64,000 nt of DNA from Nageia nagi (taxonomy: Eukaryota > Pinophyta): assembly GCA_050084985.1 (NCBI GenBank), contig JBITNC010000002.1, positions 8,804,001-8,868,000 of the forward strand, in the 5' to 3' direction. The position numbers were made by a program, and so were the translations under genes. Positions 24,481-35,693 of this stretch are shown one piece after another. Each line of letters starts with the position of its first letter. Positions within the stretch are counted from its first letter, which is position 1. A model generated the notes under the pieces. That model was not told where the DNA came from. It did no database searches and saw only the letters and a program-made list of their open reading frames with translations.

Positions 24481-24930
24481 TAAATCAAATACAAGCTTCG
24501 CATATGAACTGTTTGAAAAGAGAATTCGTTGGAAGATCCAGCTGATTGAAGAATTTACAGCTGAAAAATCTCTTTTGAAGGTATTAATTCGGTTGAAATA
24601 GTAGACAATGTCGCAGTTTCAGGGAGAAGGCTTTGATTACATGGGTGCAAATGATGAAATGGTTGATTTCGATGATGATGTTGAAGATGAACCCCATGCA
24701 CATCCTCGTGTTTCAGATGTTGATGTGGAATTCGACATTGATCACTTATATGATGGAGATGACAAGTCTCCAGACACCACAGTTGTTCAAGCTAGGAGGG
24801 GTAAGGATATTCAAGGTATACCATGGGAAGGGTTGAACTACTCAAGGGAGAAATATAGAGAAACTCGTTTGCAATAGTATAAAAACTATGAGAACTTTCC
24901 TCGATGTCTCAATGATCTTGATAAAGAATT
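24481..24930 (+). pseudogene. Captured fragment of a WD40-repeat protein gene (N-terminal coding region and 5' flank)
   Basis: Frame 24608-24877 starts MSQFQGEGFDYMG, continues through an acidic segment (MVDFDDDVEDE, then DVDVEFDIDHLYDGDD), and ends with QARRGKDIQGIPWE and REKYRETRLQ. After a TAG in place of glutamine it continues YKNYENFP and LNDLDKEFN to about 24930. This layout is the N-terminus of a conserved plant WD-repeat family (relatives of the yeast protein C2A9.03), where the acidic stretch precedes ARRGRDIQGIPW and then the propellers. Only about 105 of more than 400 residues are present. No intron interrupts the piece, so capture from an mRNA or one exon is possible. It lies in the sense orientation inside the Copia leader. 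Confidence 0.75.
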
Positions 24931-24944
24931 TAATATATGATTTC

Positions 24945-25335
24945 AATTGCAAAGCATGAAGGAGGATAGACATCATTTCATAGACTGCAAATGCTTGCCA
25001 GATCTGCACCAGATAGATACATTGAAATAGCTCTCAAATTGTTTAACATGGTGCCTGGTGCAGACATAGTTTCATGGCCAGTAGTTGCAGGATGTGCCCC
25101 GAGATGGCTCATAAGTTATTTGATGTTATGCATGGTGCAAATAAGACTTTCATGGCTGCACTAATCATAGGATGCACCCCATTTCATGGCCTCCTCCATG
25201 TCCTACCGATGCTTCCAAACTATGCCCAAAATGGCTATGTTGCATAGAGCATGTGATTGTTTGCCAAGATGCTGATGCAGACACCATTGCATGGACTCCA
25301 ATGATCGTAGAATATGCACCAACTACGTAGCCTTT
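24945..25335 (+). pseudogene. Probable captured PPR-gene fragment with frame breaks
   Basis: Across changing plus-strand frames the segment reads YIEIALKLFNMVPGADIVSW and VVAGCAPR near 25020-25105, YRCFQTMPK near 25210, and DADADTIAWTPMIVEYAP near 25270-25320. These resemble consecutive pentatricopeptide repeats of the plant PCMP/PLS type, which carry LF-x-x-MP-x-x-D-x-x-SW-x-x-MI-x-G-Y-A. Spacing between the SW-type motifs is of the order of one to three repeats. Frameshifts and stops show decay. PPR proteins bind organellar RNA; this fragment cannot. The match is motif-level only and needs a search. Confidence 0.45.
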
Positions 25336-26801
25336 TATCTCTCCTCCCTCGCTCACTCCAGTCATGCATTGGGTGGTCAACCACCGACTGGTTGCCCCAT
25401 GCGACCTCCACCACCCTACATGGCTTCCACCTGCCACCTTCACCTCCCTTCTACACACTTTGGTCTCCCCTGCCACCCTTGCCCAGCCTCTCAACCTCCA
25501 TGAGGCTTACACATGGCCCTTTAAATTTTTTTTATCAACTCTAGTTGTTGGGTATTTAATTTTTTTTTACCCACTACAAATTTGATTTGATTTTTTGCCT
25601 TAGTCAAAATTAAATATTTAAAGGTTTTTTTCCCTAAGTCTTTTTTAAGTAAACAAAGGCCCTATTTACTTACCATGCCTATTTCAAAGCCCAATTATAG
25701 CATCCAAGTTTTTAGGGATCACACATTACTTAAAAAAACACAGGGAGGAACCATAAAACATAATTTTTTAGCATCCAAGTTTTAGCACTTTAAGTAAAAA
25801 CGGGGGGAATTTTTATAATTTTTTACTTAAATCTTTATGGATCTTGCATGCTAAATAGGATCTTGCATGCTAAATAGATCTTGCATGCTAAGTTTATAAT
25901 GCATGCCTCTTAACCTTGTTAGGAATCAAGTATGCTTAGTACTTAAAATTTTAAATAATGCATGATGCATGTTTATTACTTAATTTTAAGTCATGGAATA
26001 ATACATGTTTAAGTTATGGATTAATGCTAAGTAGGACTTAGCCTTTATAAAATTCATTATTTTTGAACTTGAGCAAAAATGTGAAAAATGTAAAAGTCCT
26101 TTAGGGGTTAGTACAAAACCCATTGGACTCTTAAGGTTTCAAGTTCGTGTGGATGGAGTATTTTCACTTTACTTTATATTTTTTGCACATTTGCTTTATA
26201 CTTGCAAATACGTAAAATCTTGAAAGTAACCCCTAAAATGAATACATCCGCATGTATTTTTCCAAAACATGACTTGTTTGGGGAGCCACAAGGTGAGGAT
26301 AGGGTAGACTGGAGCCTTTTTAGTCTGAATACCCAAGTGGTGGTAAGTCCGTATTAATTGCCCCTAAGACCTCTGTTGGATTGGACATAACTTTATTAGG
26401 TGGATAGGCATGTGTGTAGTGATACCACATATCCGCACGTCCATTTAGGGATTATCCTGATAACCTAGGAGGAAAACTGAAAACCTTAATCAAGATAATT
26501 AAAATGGTTGGTCCAAGATACGTCGGATCCTTGGAAAATAGTTAGTACTTCTCCTTGTGAGAGTATATTATTGACTAAGGTGAACTGCTTAAGGACTGGT
26601 AGTACTTAGGCTCCACCTTGCGGGCATCCAGGTGAAGGCCTAATTCTATACAAGAAAACAACCCCAACTTTATCCTTCTATGGATCGTGGTTAATAAGTT
26701 TGCACATGTGGGACATGTTTGCTTATTAGATGTTTTATATGTATAGATGAAAAATTGTAAAAGTTTGCATTCTTATTGCATATTTACTCTTTTTTGTAGC
26801 A
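25336..26801. other. Rest of the Copia leader, no supported gene
   Basis: 25336-25505 is GC-rich for this window and gives overlapping open frames on both strands (70-109 codons), Pro/His-rich on the plus strand. It may be a further captured piece, but no family is recognisable. 25510-26800 is AT-rich leader, with three tandem copies of an 18-20-bp unit like GGATCTTGCATGCTAAATA at about 25846-25895. Confidence 0.4.
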
Positions 26802-29800
26802 ATGGTTGAAACCTTCATTCCCAAGCATATACTCGATAGTTCCAACTTTGGAATATGGGAACCTCGTATGAAAGTCGAGTTACAAGTAAGGAAGCTATGG
26901 CAGACAGTTAGTGAAGACTTGGTTGCTCCTACCGATGAGAAGGCTCTTGAAGTATACAACTCAAAGAATGAGTTAGCAACTTCAATAATTTATCGTGCGG
27001 TTTCAGATGACATCCTTCTCATGATCTCTTCATCAACTTCAGCAAAGGAAGCTTGGGATAGGTTAAAGAAAATTTACCTTGGGTCCAAATTTTCAAGGAG
27101 GTTCACCATTCTACAAAAGTTGTTGCAACATCGACAAAGTGAAGATGAAAGTGCCTCTATCTACTTGAACAAAATCATTGACCTCAGGACACAACTGGTT
27201 GGTTGTGGGTGCAACTGGATCAATGATGAGTTCATGGTCTTCATCATTCTTTAAAGCCTTATTACAAAGTTCAATAACTTTGTCACGGTTATGGAAATAA
27301 GGCTCAATGATGAAGAAGATGTCATCTCGCTTGATAACCTTTCTAGACTCCTTCTGAAGCATGAGGAAACTTTGAACAAGAAAATGTTGAACCTTTCTCC
27401 AAAGGATAATAGCATTGCTCTAAGAGCAACCAAAACTCCTTTCAAGAAAAAGTTCAAACATTATAAATTCAAAGATAACAAGTCCTCATCTACCTTCAGG
27501 AAGTATGACAAAAAGGGCAACAATAATGGCAACTTCAGGCAAAGGAATGATAAAGCTGGATCAAGCAATCCAACATCTCAAGCAAAGTTTGATGGAAATT
27601 GTAACTTTTGTGGCATCTTTGGGCACAAAGAGTATGATTGTCGTAAAAAAAAATTTGCTTAAAAAGGTAAGGGAAATGCAAATCTAAGAAATTTCAATAA
27701 TAGAAAGAAGAACAAGCATATGGCTACTATTGCCTACTACTCAATGACTCAAACTATTTCAAATGATTGGATTGTTGATTCAGGATGCACTAATCACATG
27801 TGTTATGAAAAGGATAAGTTTGAAAATTTTCATAAGTATAAAAAGGATGCAGTTGTGATAGGTGATAATACAGTCCTTGATGTTCAAGGAATAGGGACTG
27901 TGAAGATTCATGGAAAGACTCTTGATAATATCTTTTATATGCCTAAACTAAAGATAAATCTCATCTTCGTAATTCAGATTACAAGGAAAGGATACTCATT
28001 TGAGTTTAACTCACACTCCTGGTGTGTTAAGAAAGGACTTGCCACCTTCATGAAAGGATCAGTAAAGGATGACCTTTATATTGTGGATCAAGTTCCTTCA
28101 AAAATGTGTCTTGCTACCAATGTTTGTTCAAAGGGTAATCTTTGGCATCAACGATTAGGGCACCTTAACCACAAGAGTATTCAAGATATGAAAACTCAAG
28201 CACTTATGGAAGGTTTACCTAATATTTAACCCACAATTGGTCTCTGTGAAAGATGCATTCTAGGAAAGATGAATAGGCAAAAGTTTGAAAAAGATAAGGC
28301 AACTCGAGCTACTCATCCTCTTCAGCTTATGCATTCAGATTTGATGGGTCCATTTCAGACTAAGTCTCTAGGGGGAGCTTCTTATGTTCTGACCTTCATT
28401 GATGACTTCAGTAGGATGACATTTGGTTATCTACTTGAGCACAAGGATCAAACTTTTGACAGGTTTAAAGACTTCAAAGTACTTGTTGAAAATCAAACTG
28501 ATTTTAAGATCAAGATGCTAAGATCTGATAATGGGGGTGAGTATAATAGCAATGAGTTTAATGACTATTGTGTTAAACAAGGGATCAAGCAGCAATTCAC
28601 AATCCCTTACACCCCTCAGCAAAATGGAGTTGCTGAAAGGAAGAATCGAACCATTATGGAAATGGCAAGATGCATGTTGGATAACCTTCCTAGTTTCTTA
28701 TGGGGAGAAGCTATTCACACTGCTATTCACATCCTAAATAGGTGTCCTACTAAGGTAGTTGAAGGTAAAACTCTGTATGAAGCATGGACAGGAAAAAAAC
28801 CTAACCTCTCACACTTTAGGGTCTTCGATTGTGATGCATTTGCCTTCATTACCTCAGAGAAAAGAAATAAGTTAGATAAAAGATAAGAAAAATGCATCTT
28901 TATGGGGTATGATAATCAGCATAGAGGTTACAGGCTCTACTCCTCATCCCATAAAATAGTCTTTGTTTCTAGGGATGTTAAGTTCAATGAACTTTCTGAG
29001 GATACGACCTCTCATGCTGAGGTGTCTAATTCAGATGATTCTTCACTTGCACCTAACTGGTTGGATGATCATGTAGAGAAGTCACCACAAGAGCAAAATT
29101 CTCCAACTCAGAGAATTACGAGTATGACCTTGAATAACTCTTTATTTGCCAAAATTGATAATACGAATGAGCCATCAACTTTCAAAGAAGCTTCCAAGCA
29201 AGAGTGTTGGATGGAAGCTATGAAAGTTGAGTATGAGGTGCTCATGAAAAATGAAACTTGGTATTTGGTTCCTTATCCCAATGAGAAAAATGTGATTGGC
29301 AATAAATGGATATACAAGGTCAAGTATAATTCTGATGGAAAAATTGAAAAGTACAAAGCAAGGTTAGTGGCCAAAGGATTCGCTCAAAAATATGGTATTG
29401 ATTATGAGGAAACCTTTGCTCCTATGGCCAAGATGCCTACTGTCAGGATAATCCTTGCTCTTTCTGTAGCTCAAGGCTGGAAAGCTTTTCAACTTGATGT
29501 CAAAAGTGCATTTCTTAATGGTGACTTAGATGTTGAAATCTACATGAATTAACCAGAAAGATTTATTCTAGATGAAACAGAGTCTCTTGTGTGTAAGCTA
29601 AAGAAGTCTTTATATGGACTTAAGCAAGCACCTAGAGCATGGTACAAAAAAAATTCAGGATTCTTTGCAGATATTGGTTTTTCCAAGTGCTTCTCAGACT
29701 CAGATCTCTATGTACTCAATCAAGGAAAAGATGTCTTAATTCTCCTTTATGTGGATGATCTTCTTATAACTGGCAATAATATTGAAATTATCCAAGAGTG

Positions 29801-30712
29801 CATCTCCAAACTGAAGACAACATTTGAAATGACTGATCTAGGTCTATTGCATTACTATCTTGGGATGCAAGTATACCAACACAAGGATTGTACTTATCTT
29901 AGTCAATCTAAGTATATATCAGACATCTTGCAAAAGTTTGGAATGGAGGAGTGTAAATATGCTGTAATACCTATTTCTCCTGGAATCATTGTATCACTGA
30001 GCTCAGATTCTCAGTTGGTTGATGCTACAGCTTATAGGCAATTGATTGGTAGTCTTTGTATTTGACTATCTCTCGTCCTAATATTACCTTTGTAGTGAAT
30101 CTGATGGCACGATTCATGCAAAAACCATATGTTGAACACCTCAATGCTATTAAGCAAATATTGAGGTATGTCATAGGGATAAAGGATCTTGCTCTTAAGT
30201 ATTCCAAAGTGCCCTCGATTGTACTCTCTGGGTTCTCAGATTCTGATTATGGGGGAGATAGAGATGATAAAAAATCAACCTCTGCATATGTGTTCAACAT
30301 TGGTTCAGGTGCTATCTCTTGGGCTTCTAAGAAGCAACCTACTGTCACTCTTTCTACTATCGAAGTTGAATATCGAGCCATGTTTGTTACCGCCCAAGAT
30401 GCTATTTGGCTGAGGCATCTTCTGAACGAAATTGGGTATAAGCAAAATGGCCCATCTCTTATTTCTTCAGACAATCAATTGGCTATCTCTTTGGCTAAGA
30501 ATCCTATGTTCCATCAGAGAACCAAACATGTGGAAATCTAAGCCCATTTTATGAAGGAGAAGGTTCTAGATGACATCATACACTTGCAGTATTGTCCATC
30601 TACTGAAAACTCCATTGATTTGTTCACCAAGCCCCTTCCTGAAGCTCAGTTCAGCAAGCTTAGGGATTCTCTAGGGTTGGTGAAGTTGCCCTCAAGGGGG
30701 AGTGAAGTTTAA
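26802..30712 (+). pseudogene. Copia gag-pol polyprotein gene broken by six stops and one frameshift
   Basis: In one frame from 26802: gag (SNFGIWEPRMKVEL), a CCHC knuckle CNFCGIFGHKEYDC near 27600, protease WIVDSGCTNHM near 27768, the pre-integrase zinc region LWHQRLGHLNH near 28140, the integrase core with HSDLMGPF (28330), LRSDNGGEY (28520) and QQNGVAERKNR (28616), RT with YVDD near 29746, then RNase H FSDSDYGGD near 30236 and a terminus at 30710-30712. In-frame TAA codons lie at 27252, 27660, 28227, 28884, 29550 and 30539. A one-base deletion near 30055 shifts the frame (+2 afterwards) just before the YLT-x-SRPN motif. The catalytic residues otherwise remain. The usual product is a single polyprotein of about 1300 residues. 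Confidence 0.9.
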
Positions 30713-30760
30713 ACTTTTGTTAGTGATGACAACTTCACCTCTAAGAGGCCTTTTTTTTAT

Positions 30761-31040
30761 TGTACATTCTAGACCTCTGTGGTAAGTTTGCTCTGCGTGA
30801 TAAACTTGTTGTACATTTTTATACCTCTATGGTAAGTTTGCTCTACGTGAAAAACTTGTTGTACATTTTTTACCTCCGTGGTAAGTTTGCTCTGCGTGAG
30901 AAACTTGTTGTACAATTTTTAAGCATATAATTAATATACCTCCATGGTAAGTTCGCTCTACATGAGGAACTTGTTGTACATTCTATACCTCCGTGGTGAG
31001 TTTGCTCTGCATGAGAAACTCATTGTACAATTTTTATGCT
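30761..31040 (+). repeat. Five-unit tandem array downstream of Copia pol
   Basis: Units of about 49-50 bp start ACCTCYGTGGTAAGTTTGCT and end AACTTGTTGTACATTTTT. Unit starts are near 30773, 30823, 30872, 30938 and 30987; the fourth interval is lengthened by a 16-bp insertion. The array lies between the pol stop and the 3' LTR. Confidence 0.85.
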
Positions 31041-31503
31041 CTATTAAAAATCAACACATGTCTATATACAACAGGTGACTATGAGTGATGGCTTGGCATC
31101 TCCGTGATGACTTATAGTGCACCATTGATCAGTTATTTATAAGATGGCATTATTTGATTCTCTTATTTGAATATATGATGCATCTAACTGATTTTGTTCA
31201 TGAGTTGCTTGTAGCATGTAAGATCTTCTTCAGAAATGTAGGTTACTCACCTTGTGTAAGCAAGCTCATGGAGACTCACATGTCAGCTTAAAGTTGATCG
31301 ACTACTATGTACAGTGAAACCAGTTGTGGTTAATGATTGTATTGTAAACCATTTTTGTCAAATAGTAATGTAGTGAGTCTCATACTAGTTCTCAAAAAGA
31401 TTCTCAAATATGTAAATGTTCTCATCTCCACTTGTATCTCTATGGAGGAGAACTCTCTCTTACTCTCTCTCTTCTCTCTTCTACGCTCTATCCCAATATT
31501 GCA

Positions 31504-31513
31504 TTAAGGGGAG
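31504..31513 (+). other. Polypurine tract of Copia element 1
   Basis: TTAAGGGGAG directly precedes the TG of the 3' LTR. A second purine run, AAGGGGGAGTGAAG, lies at the pol end near 30694-30707 and may be an extra tract. Confidence 0.7.
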
Positions 31514-31996
31514 TGTTAGAATTTGTAATGAAATATTGTGAATATCTAAACTCCTTGTAAATTCAATTAATCACTTAAAGGGAATGTAGATACCTTAAGG
31601 GATTAATTAAATTCTTTAATATGTAGACTTTGACTTTACCAAGTGGTTAGTTGGTAGGTTAAAGTTAGGTGATACATTTATTGTAACCCTAACCTTACTC
31701 TTGGGTTAAAGGGAGGTTAGGGAGGTGCTCTCAAGCTATAAATAGAGGGCCTCTCCTCTTGTAACATAACTAAGTTTTTGGAGTAAGATTACTCTACTAG
31801 TTGTGTAGGAGAGGAAGAGAATAGTTGTAAGAGGGGCATACTTGAGAATTGAGATACTAGTTGTGGATGTACTCCCAAGGAGGGAGGAACCACATTACAC
31901 TTGTGTTATCTTGTGTGATTGTGTTATCTTGTGTATGATTGAGTTTCCTAGTATTCGGTCCTTGAGGATTTGTTTAAATCTAGTCTAAATCCTTCA
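31514..31996 (+). repeat. 3' LTR of Copia element 1 (483 bp)
   Basis: Same termini as the 5' LTR. The three extra bases are single G insertions near 31704, 31711 and 31750. Confidence 0.95.
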
Positions 31997-34350
31997 CTTT
32001 TTGCATGGAATTCAAATACATATATTTCTAAATCTATCCATAACTATGAATAAATAATAATGTACCCTTTTTGACATAGGAAAACCTCTAACAAAATCCA
32101 TATAAATACTTTGCTAAGGTGGGTTTGGAACTAGAAGTGTTACATACAAACCAATTTCATATTACTAGGTTTATTGGTACAATACAATACATACCCTTAT
32201 ACATATTTTATAATATATTCTTTCATATTTACCTAATACACATACAATTGCAAATTTGATACCATATTTTTCATGCCAAAATGACAAACAATCTTAGAAG
32301 TGTATGCCTCTCTAATAAATTCAACTCTTTCATTTTTAGGAACACATAACAAATTCAATTTATAAATAAGCCCAGCTATGAGATGATAATCATCCATACC
32401 TTCACAATCTAGTATAAATATTTTTGTTAGATTATTATAATTTTTTTCAAAACCATAATATGTAAGGTAAGATTCCTAAAATGCTTCATGAATGAAAGGA
32501 TAAACCTTCATTATTGAAATCAAAGTTATATTACCACTGCATCCTAACAATGGTGCTACATGCAACATTAGCACTCCTAGAATAGGTGGTCTAGATAATA
32601 TATCTAGCAATTTATTTATAGTATCCTTACTATATTTGATGTTGATGTGAACTTATTCTATTACTCCCATACACATGAAATGTCTTGTTTATTATAGTTT
32701 TATTTGAATTTACAAATATTGTAATGGTTGATGATTAGTATGAATTATAGTTTTCTTACCCATCAAATAATGCTTCTATTTGTTCACCGCTTATACCAAT
32801 GCATACATTATTTTTCATATATTGGATAGTTCAATACTACTCCACTAAACTTCATATAATGATAGTAAAACGGTCTCCTTACTTGCATCAAACTAACTCC
32901 CATGGTATGCTCCCTAGTATTAGTCTTAATCATTAAAGGTTATTGTAAGTTTGAGAGTACCAAAATTGGTGCATTGTTGATTTTTTACTTTATCAAATAA
33001 AATTCACTTTACTTATCTTTTCCCTATTAAAAATTATACCTTTTACCTATAACATCATGCAAAGATGAAGAAAAATTGGATAAATAAATAATATTTTTTA
33101 CAATATTGAACAACACCTAGAAAATTCCTTGTTTTGGTATCATTTATTTTCTTTAGTCATTCCACAATTGCTTTAACCATTTTAGGATTTATTATATGTT
33201 ATCCACCACCAAAAATATGGACTATGTACATAAAAGTTTTCTTATTAAACTCACATTTACTCATTTTGATAAGAAACCTCTCCTTTTATAGAGTTTAAAG
33301 AACTTGGCTAAGATGCACTAAATGATCTTCCCATGTTAGACTATACATAAGTATATAATCAAAATAAACAACAAAAAATAAATCAATCAATAAAATTCTT
33401 GATAGTATCATTCATTACCCTCATAAATATGGTTGGTGTATTACATAAACCAAAGGGTAAAATAAGCCATTCAAACAAATCTTGTCTTATTTTGAAGGCT
33501 AACTTTCAAATGTACTCTTCCTTGATTCTCACATGATGATAACCACTCCTCATGTCCAACTTAGAGAAATAATTTACCCCTTTAACTTATCCAATAGATC
33601 CTTTATCTAAGGAAAATGATAGTGATTTTGTTTAATATCTAATAAGCAATATACATTCTCTATAACCCATCCTTCTTTAGAACTAGAATAATACATAATC
33701 CATAGAGATATGTGGTTGGTCTTATCACACCATGATCCACAAGATATTGAACTTGCATTTTAATATCCTCACATTTTAAAATTGATTGATGAAACAACCC
33801 AATATATAGTAGAGGTGCATTAGGTAAAACTAAATCTCATGTTGAATATCTTGATTATGTAGCAATCCCTTTAGTTTAGCAAATACTTTTTGAAACTCTT
33901 GCATAAGAGCTTACACTTATTATGATTTTCTGACCAATGCTAGCACTTATTTTAGTATTGATGCTATCATGCATTCCATATTGATTACTTGTTTCATACC
34001 TCCCTCACTAAAAGTACAAAGAACCATAAGTATAAACTTCTTATTGGCATTAGTCAGGCATTTAACTTTACTAACTTTATAACTAATGTCATCTTTTTCT
34101 TACTCTTATAGGTAAAAAATATTAAAATAAATACCATATTTAATCAATCTATAATTATTTTCTCTCCTAAAATAAATTGCATCTATACCCCACAAATAAG
34201 GCTTCCCAAAAAGTACATCATATATATCTAAACCTACAACATCAACAATCACTTCATCTCTAAATCTTACATTAATAGAAAATTTTAACTTACATTATTT
34301 CGTAACTTGCAACTTTGCATTATTATGAACCTATCCCAAAGGATATGGAT
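31997..34350 (-). pseudogene. Gypsy protease, RT, RNase H and start of integrase
   Basis: Minus-strand reading with many breaks. Near 33520-33570: SKLDMRSGYHHVRIKEE, the RT motif before the active site. Near 33340-33380: VVYFDYILMYS, the active-site region in which one catalytic Asp of YxDD reads Tyr. Near 32000-32200: GLYVTLLVPNPP, YMDFVRGFPMSKR and VMDRFRNICI, the start of the integrase core with its first Asp. The frame runs directly into the Copia insertion at 31997 and resumes at 23162. The family resembles the one at 8186-13100. Confidence 0.75.
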
Positions 34351-34979
34351 TAATATGATCATATATATTCAAACCCAATTTAGGCACTAAACTTTTTATA
34401 ATCAAGTAATTAGCTTCAAAACATAGATCAAAAAATGAATCAATTCTAATTTTATTTCATTTAATTTTGAGAATAAAAATTTTCACCTTTTTCTCTTTAA
34501 TAATATTTAAATCTCCAACTATTTATACTATTGCACAATTCAATCCCTCATCCACATTAGAACTTCCTTCAATTTCTTCGTATTTTGTGACCGTTTCGTT
34601 CTTCATTTCCTTATTCTTCTTCTTGTATTTATGCAATTCTAAAGGTAGCTTTCAACATTTCTCTTCAACACGATCATATTTTCTACAATGTGAATAATGA
34701 TTTTAATCAAATTTATTATGTAGTATTAATAGTCTTCTTTGGTTGTTTACTCTTACCCTTCTAAGATTTCCCTTTTTATTATTTATCCTTTTGATTTTGA
34801 TGATACCTAAAGTTCTCATACTGTTAATTTTTTTCCATCCTCTTCTAAATACTAAGCATGTACACTCACTTGATCAATATTAGTAGGACTAAATAACATA
34901 ATAGTCTTTTACATATAACTATGTAAATGCCTTATGCATTTCATCAGCATTAGACAATCTTTAAGAGATATCCCAAGTA

Positions 34980-35560
34980 AGGTAACTTACTTCCTAAATT
35001 ATGTAGTGTATTCTTGAATAGATTGCCCTCTTTTTTTACTAAATAAATACTATTTAAATAACTATTTTTTTATGATGAACCAAAGGATAGAACTAATCTC
35101 TAAGTAAGATCTTGAAATCATCCCAAGAAGAAATAGCTAGTTGATTTTTATGCTAAAGGGATTCTATATGGATTTTTTCCATATTGAAGCATGTTCATTC
35201 ATTTTAAATATTGTAAAAAAAAAATTGAACATACTAAACAACATCTTGAATTTATAAATATATCTTTAATTATTTTAACCAATAGTTCAACTTATTTGCA
35301 TCAACTTCTCCACCAAAGGATAGAATTTTCACTTTTACCTCTACTTTAAAGGGTATTGTAGGAGATGATGAAGTTGAAGATTGGATAGCATCCAATTTTA
35401 TTTCTCTATTCTTTCATTTCCTTGGCTCCTCTTCTATGTTGGACTATCTTTGCATCATATCCATAAGTTGAATCATGTTATCTTCCATTGTAAGAAATCT
35501 TCTCTAGAATTCTATCTTAAACATTGAAACATCAAGTTAATATTTGTCCACCATTTTCAT
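34980..35560 (-). pseudogene. Gypsy gag relic of the interrupted element
   Basis: The minus strand around 35260-35330 reads SFGGEVDANKLNYWLK, a TAA stop, then LKIYL. This is the same gag motif as at 9310-9390 in the plus-strand Gypsy, with TAA at the same glutamine position in both. The rest is too broken to follow. Confidence 0.55.
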
Positions 35561-35693
35561 GGAATTTTTTATTTATTTCTCCTTCCAATATTTAGATATA
35601 TACTTGAACTAACTCATGTCATTGAGATCTTCTACCTTGCATTCTCAAGACCTCAACAATAACTTATTAATTCAAATCTAAAACCATAGGATT

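Larger units (their letters stand above)
23163..31996 (+). mobile_element. Ty1/Copia LTR retrotransposon, complete but mutated, with a 3.1-kb leader
   Basis: LTRs at 23163-23642 and 31514-31996 are flanked by a perfect 5-bp target duplication CTTTT (23158-23162 and 31997-32001). A tRNA-Met primer site follows the left LTR and TTAAGGGGAG precedes the right one. Gag-pol order is gag, protease, integrase, RT, RNase H, which defines Copia. The LTRs differ at roughly 12 substitutions and 3 small indels by eye, about 97% identity. The insertion splits the integrase of the Gypsy element at 20304-36684. The leader between primer site and gag is unusually long and holds host-gene-like pieces. Confidence 0.95.

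Noticed and set aside
26802-30712. Alternative genetic code in which TAA/TAG mean glutamine, suggested by repeated stops at Gln positions
   Set aside because: The intact Copia pol (48262-51816) and gag have no internal TAA or TAG and use CAA/CAG for Gln, the bHLH exons end in TAG with none inside, and paired element copies show CAA/CAG in one and TAA/TAG in the other. Simple C-to-T decay explains it.
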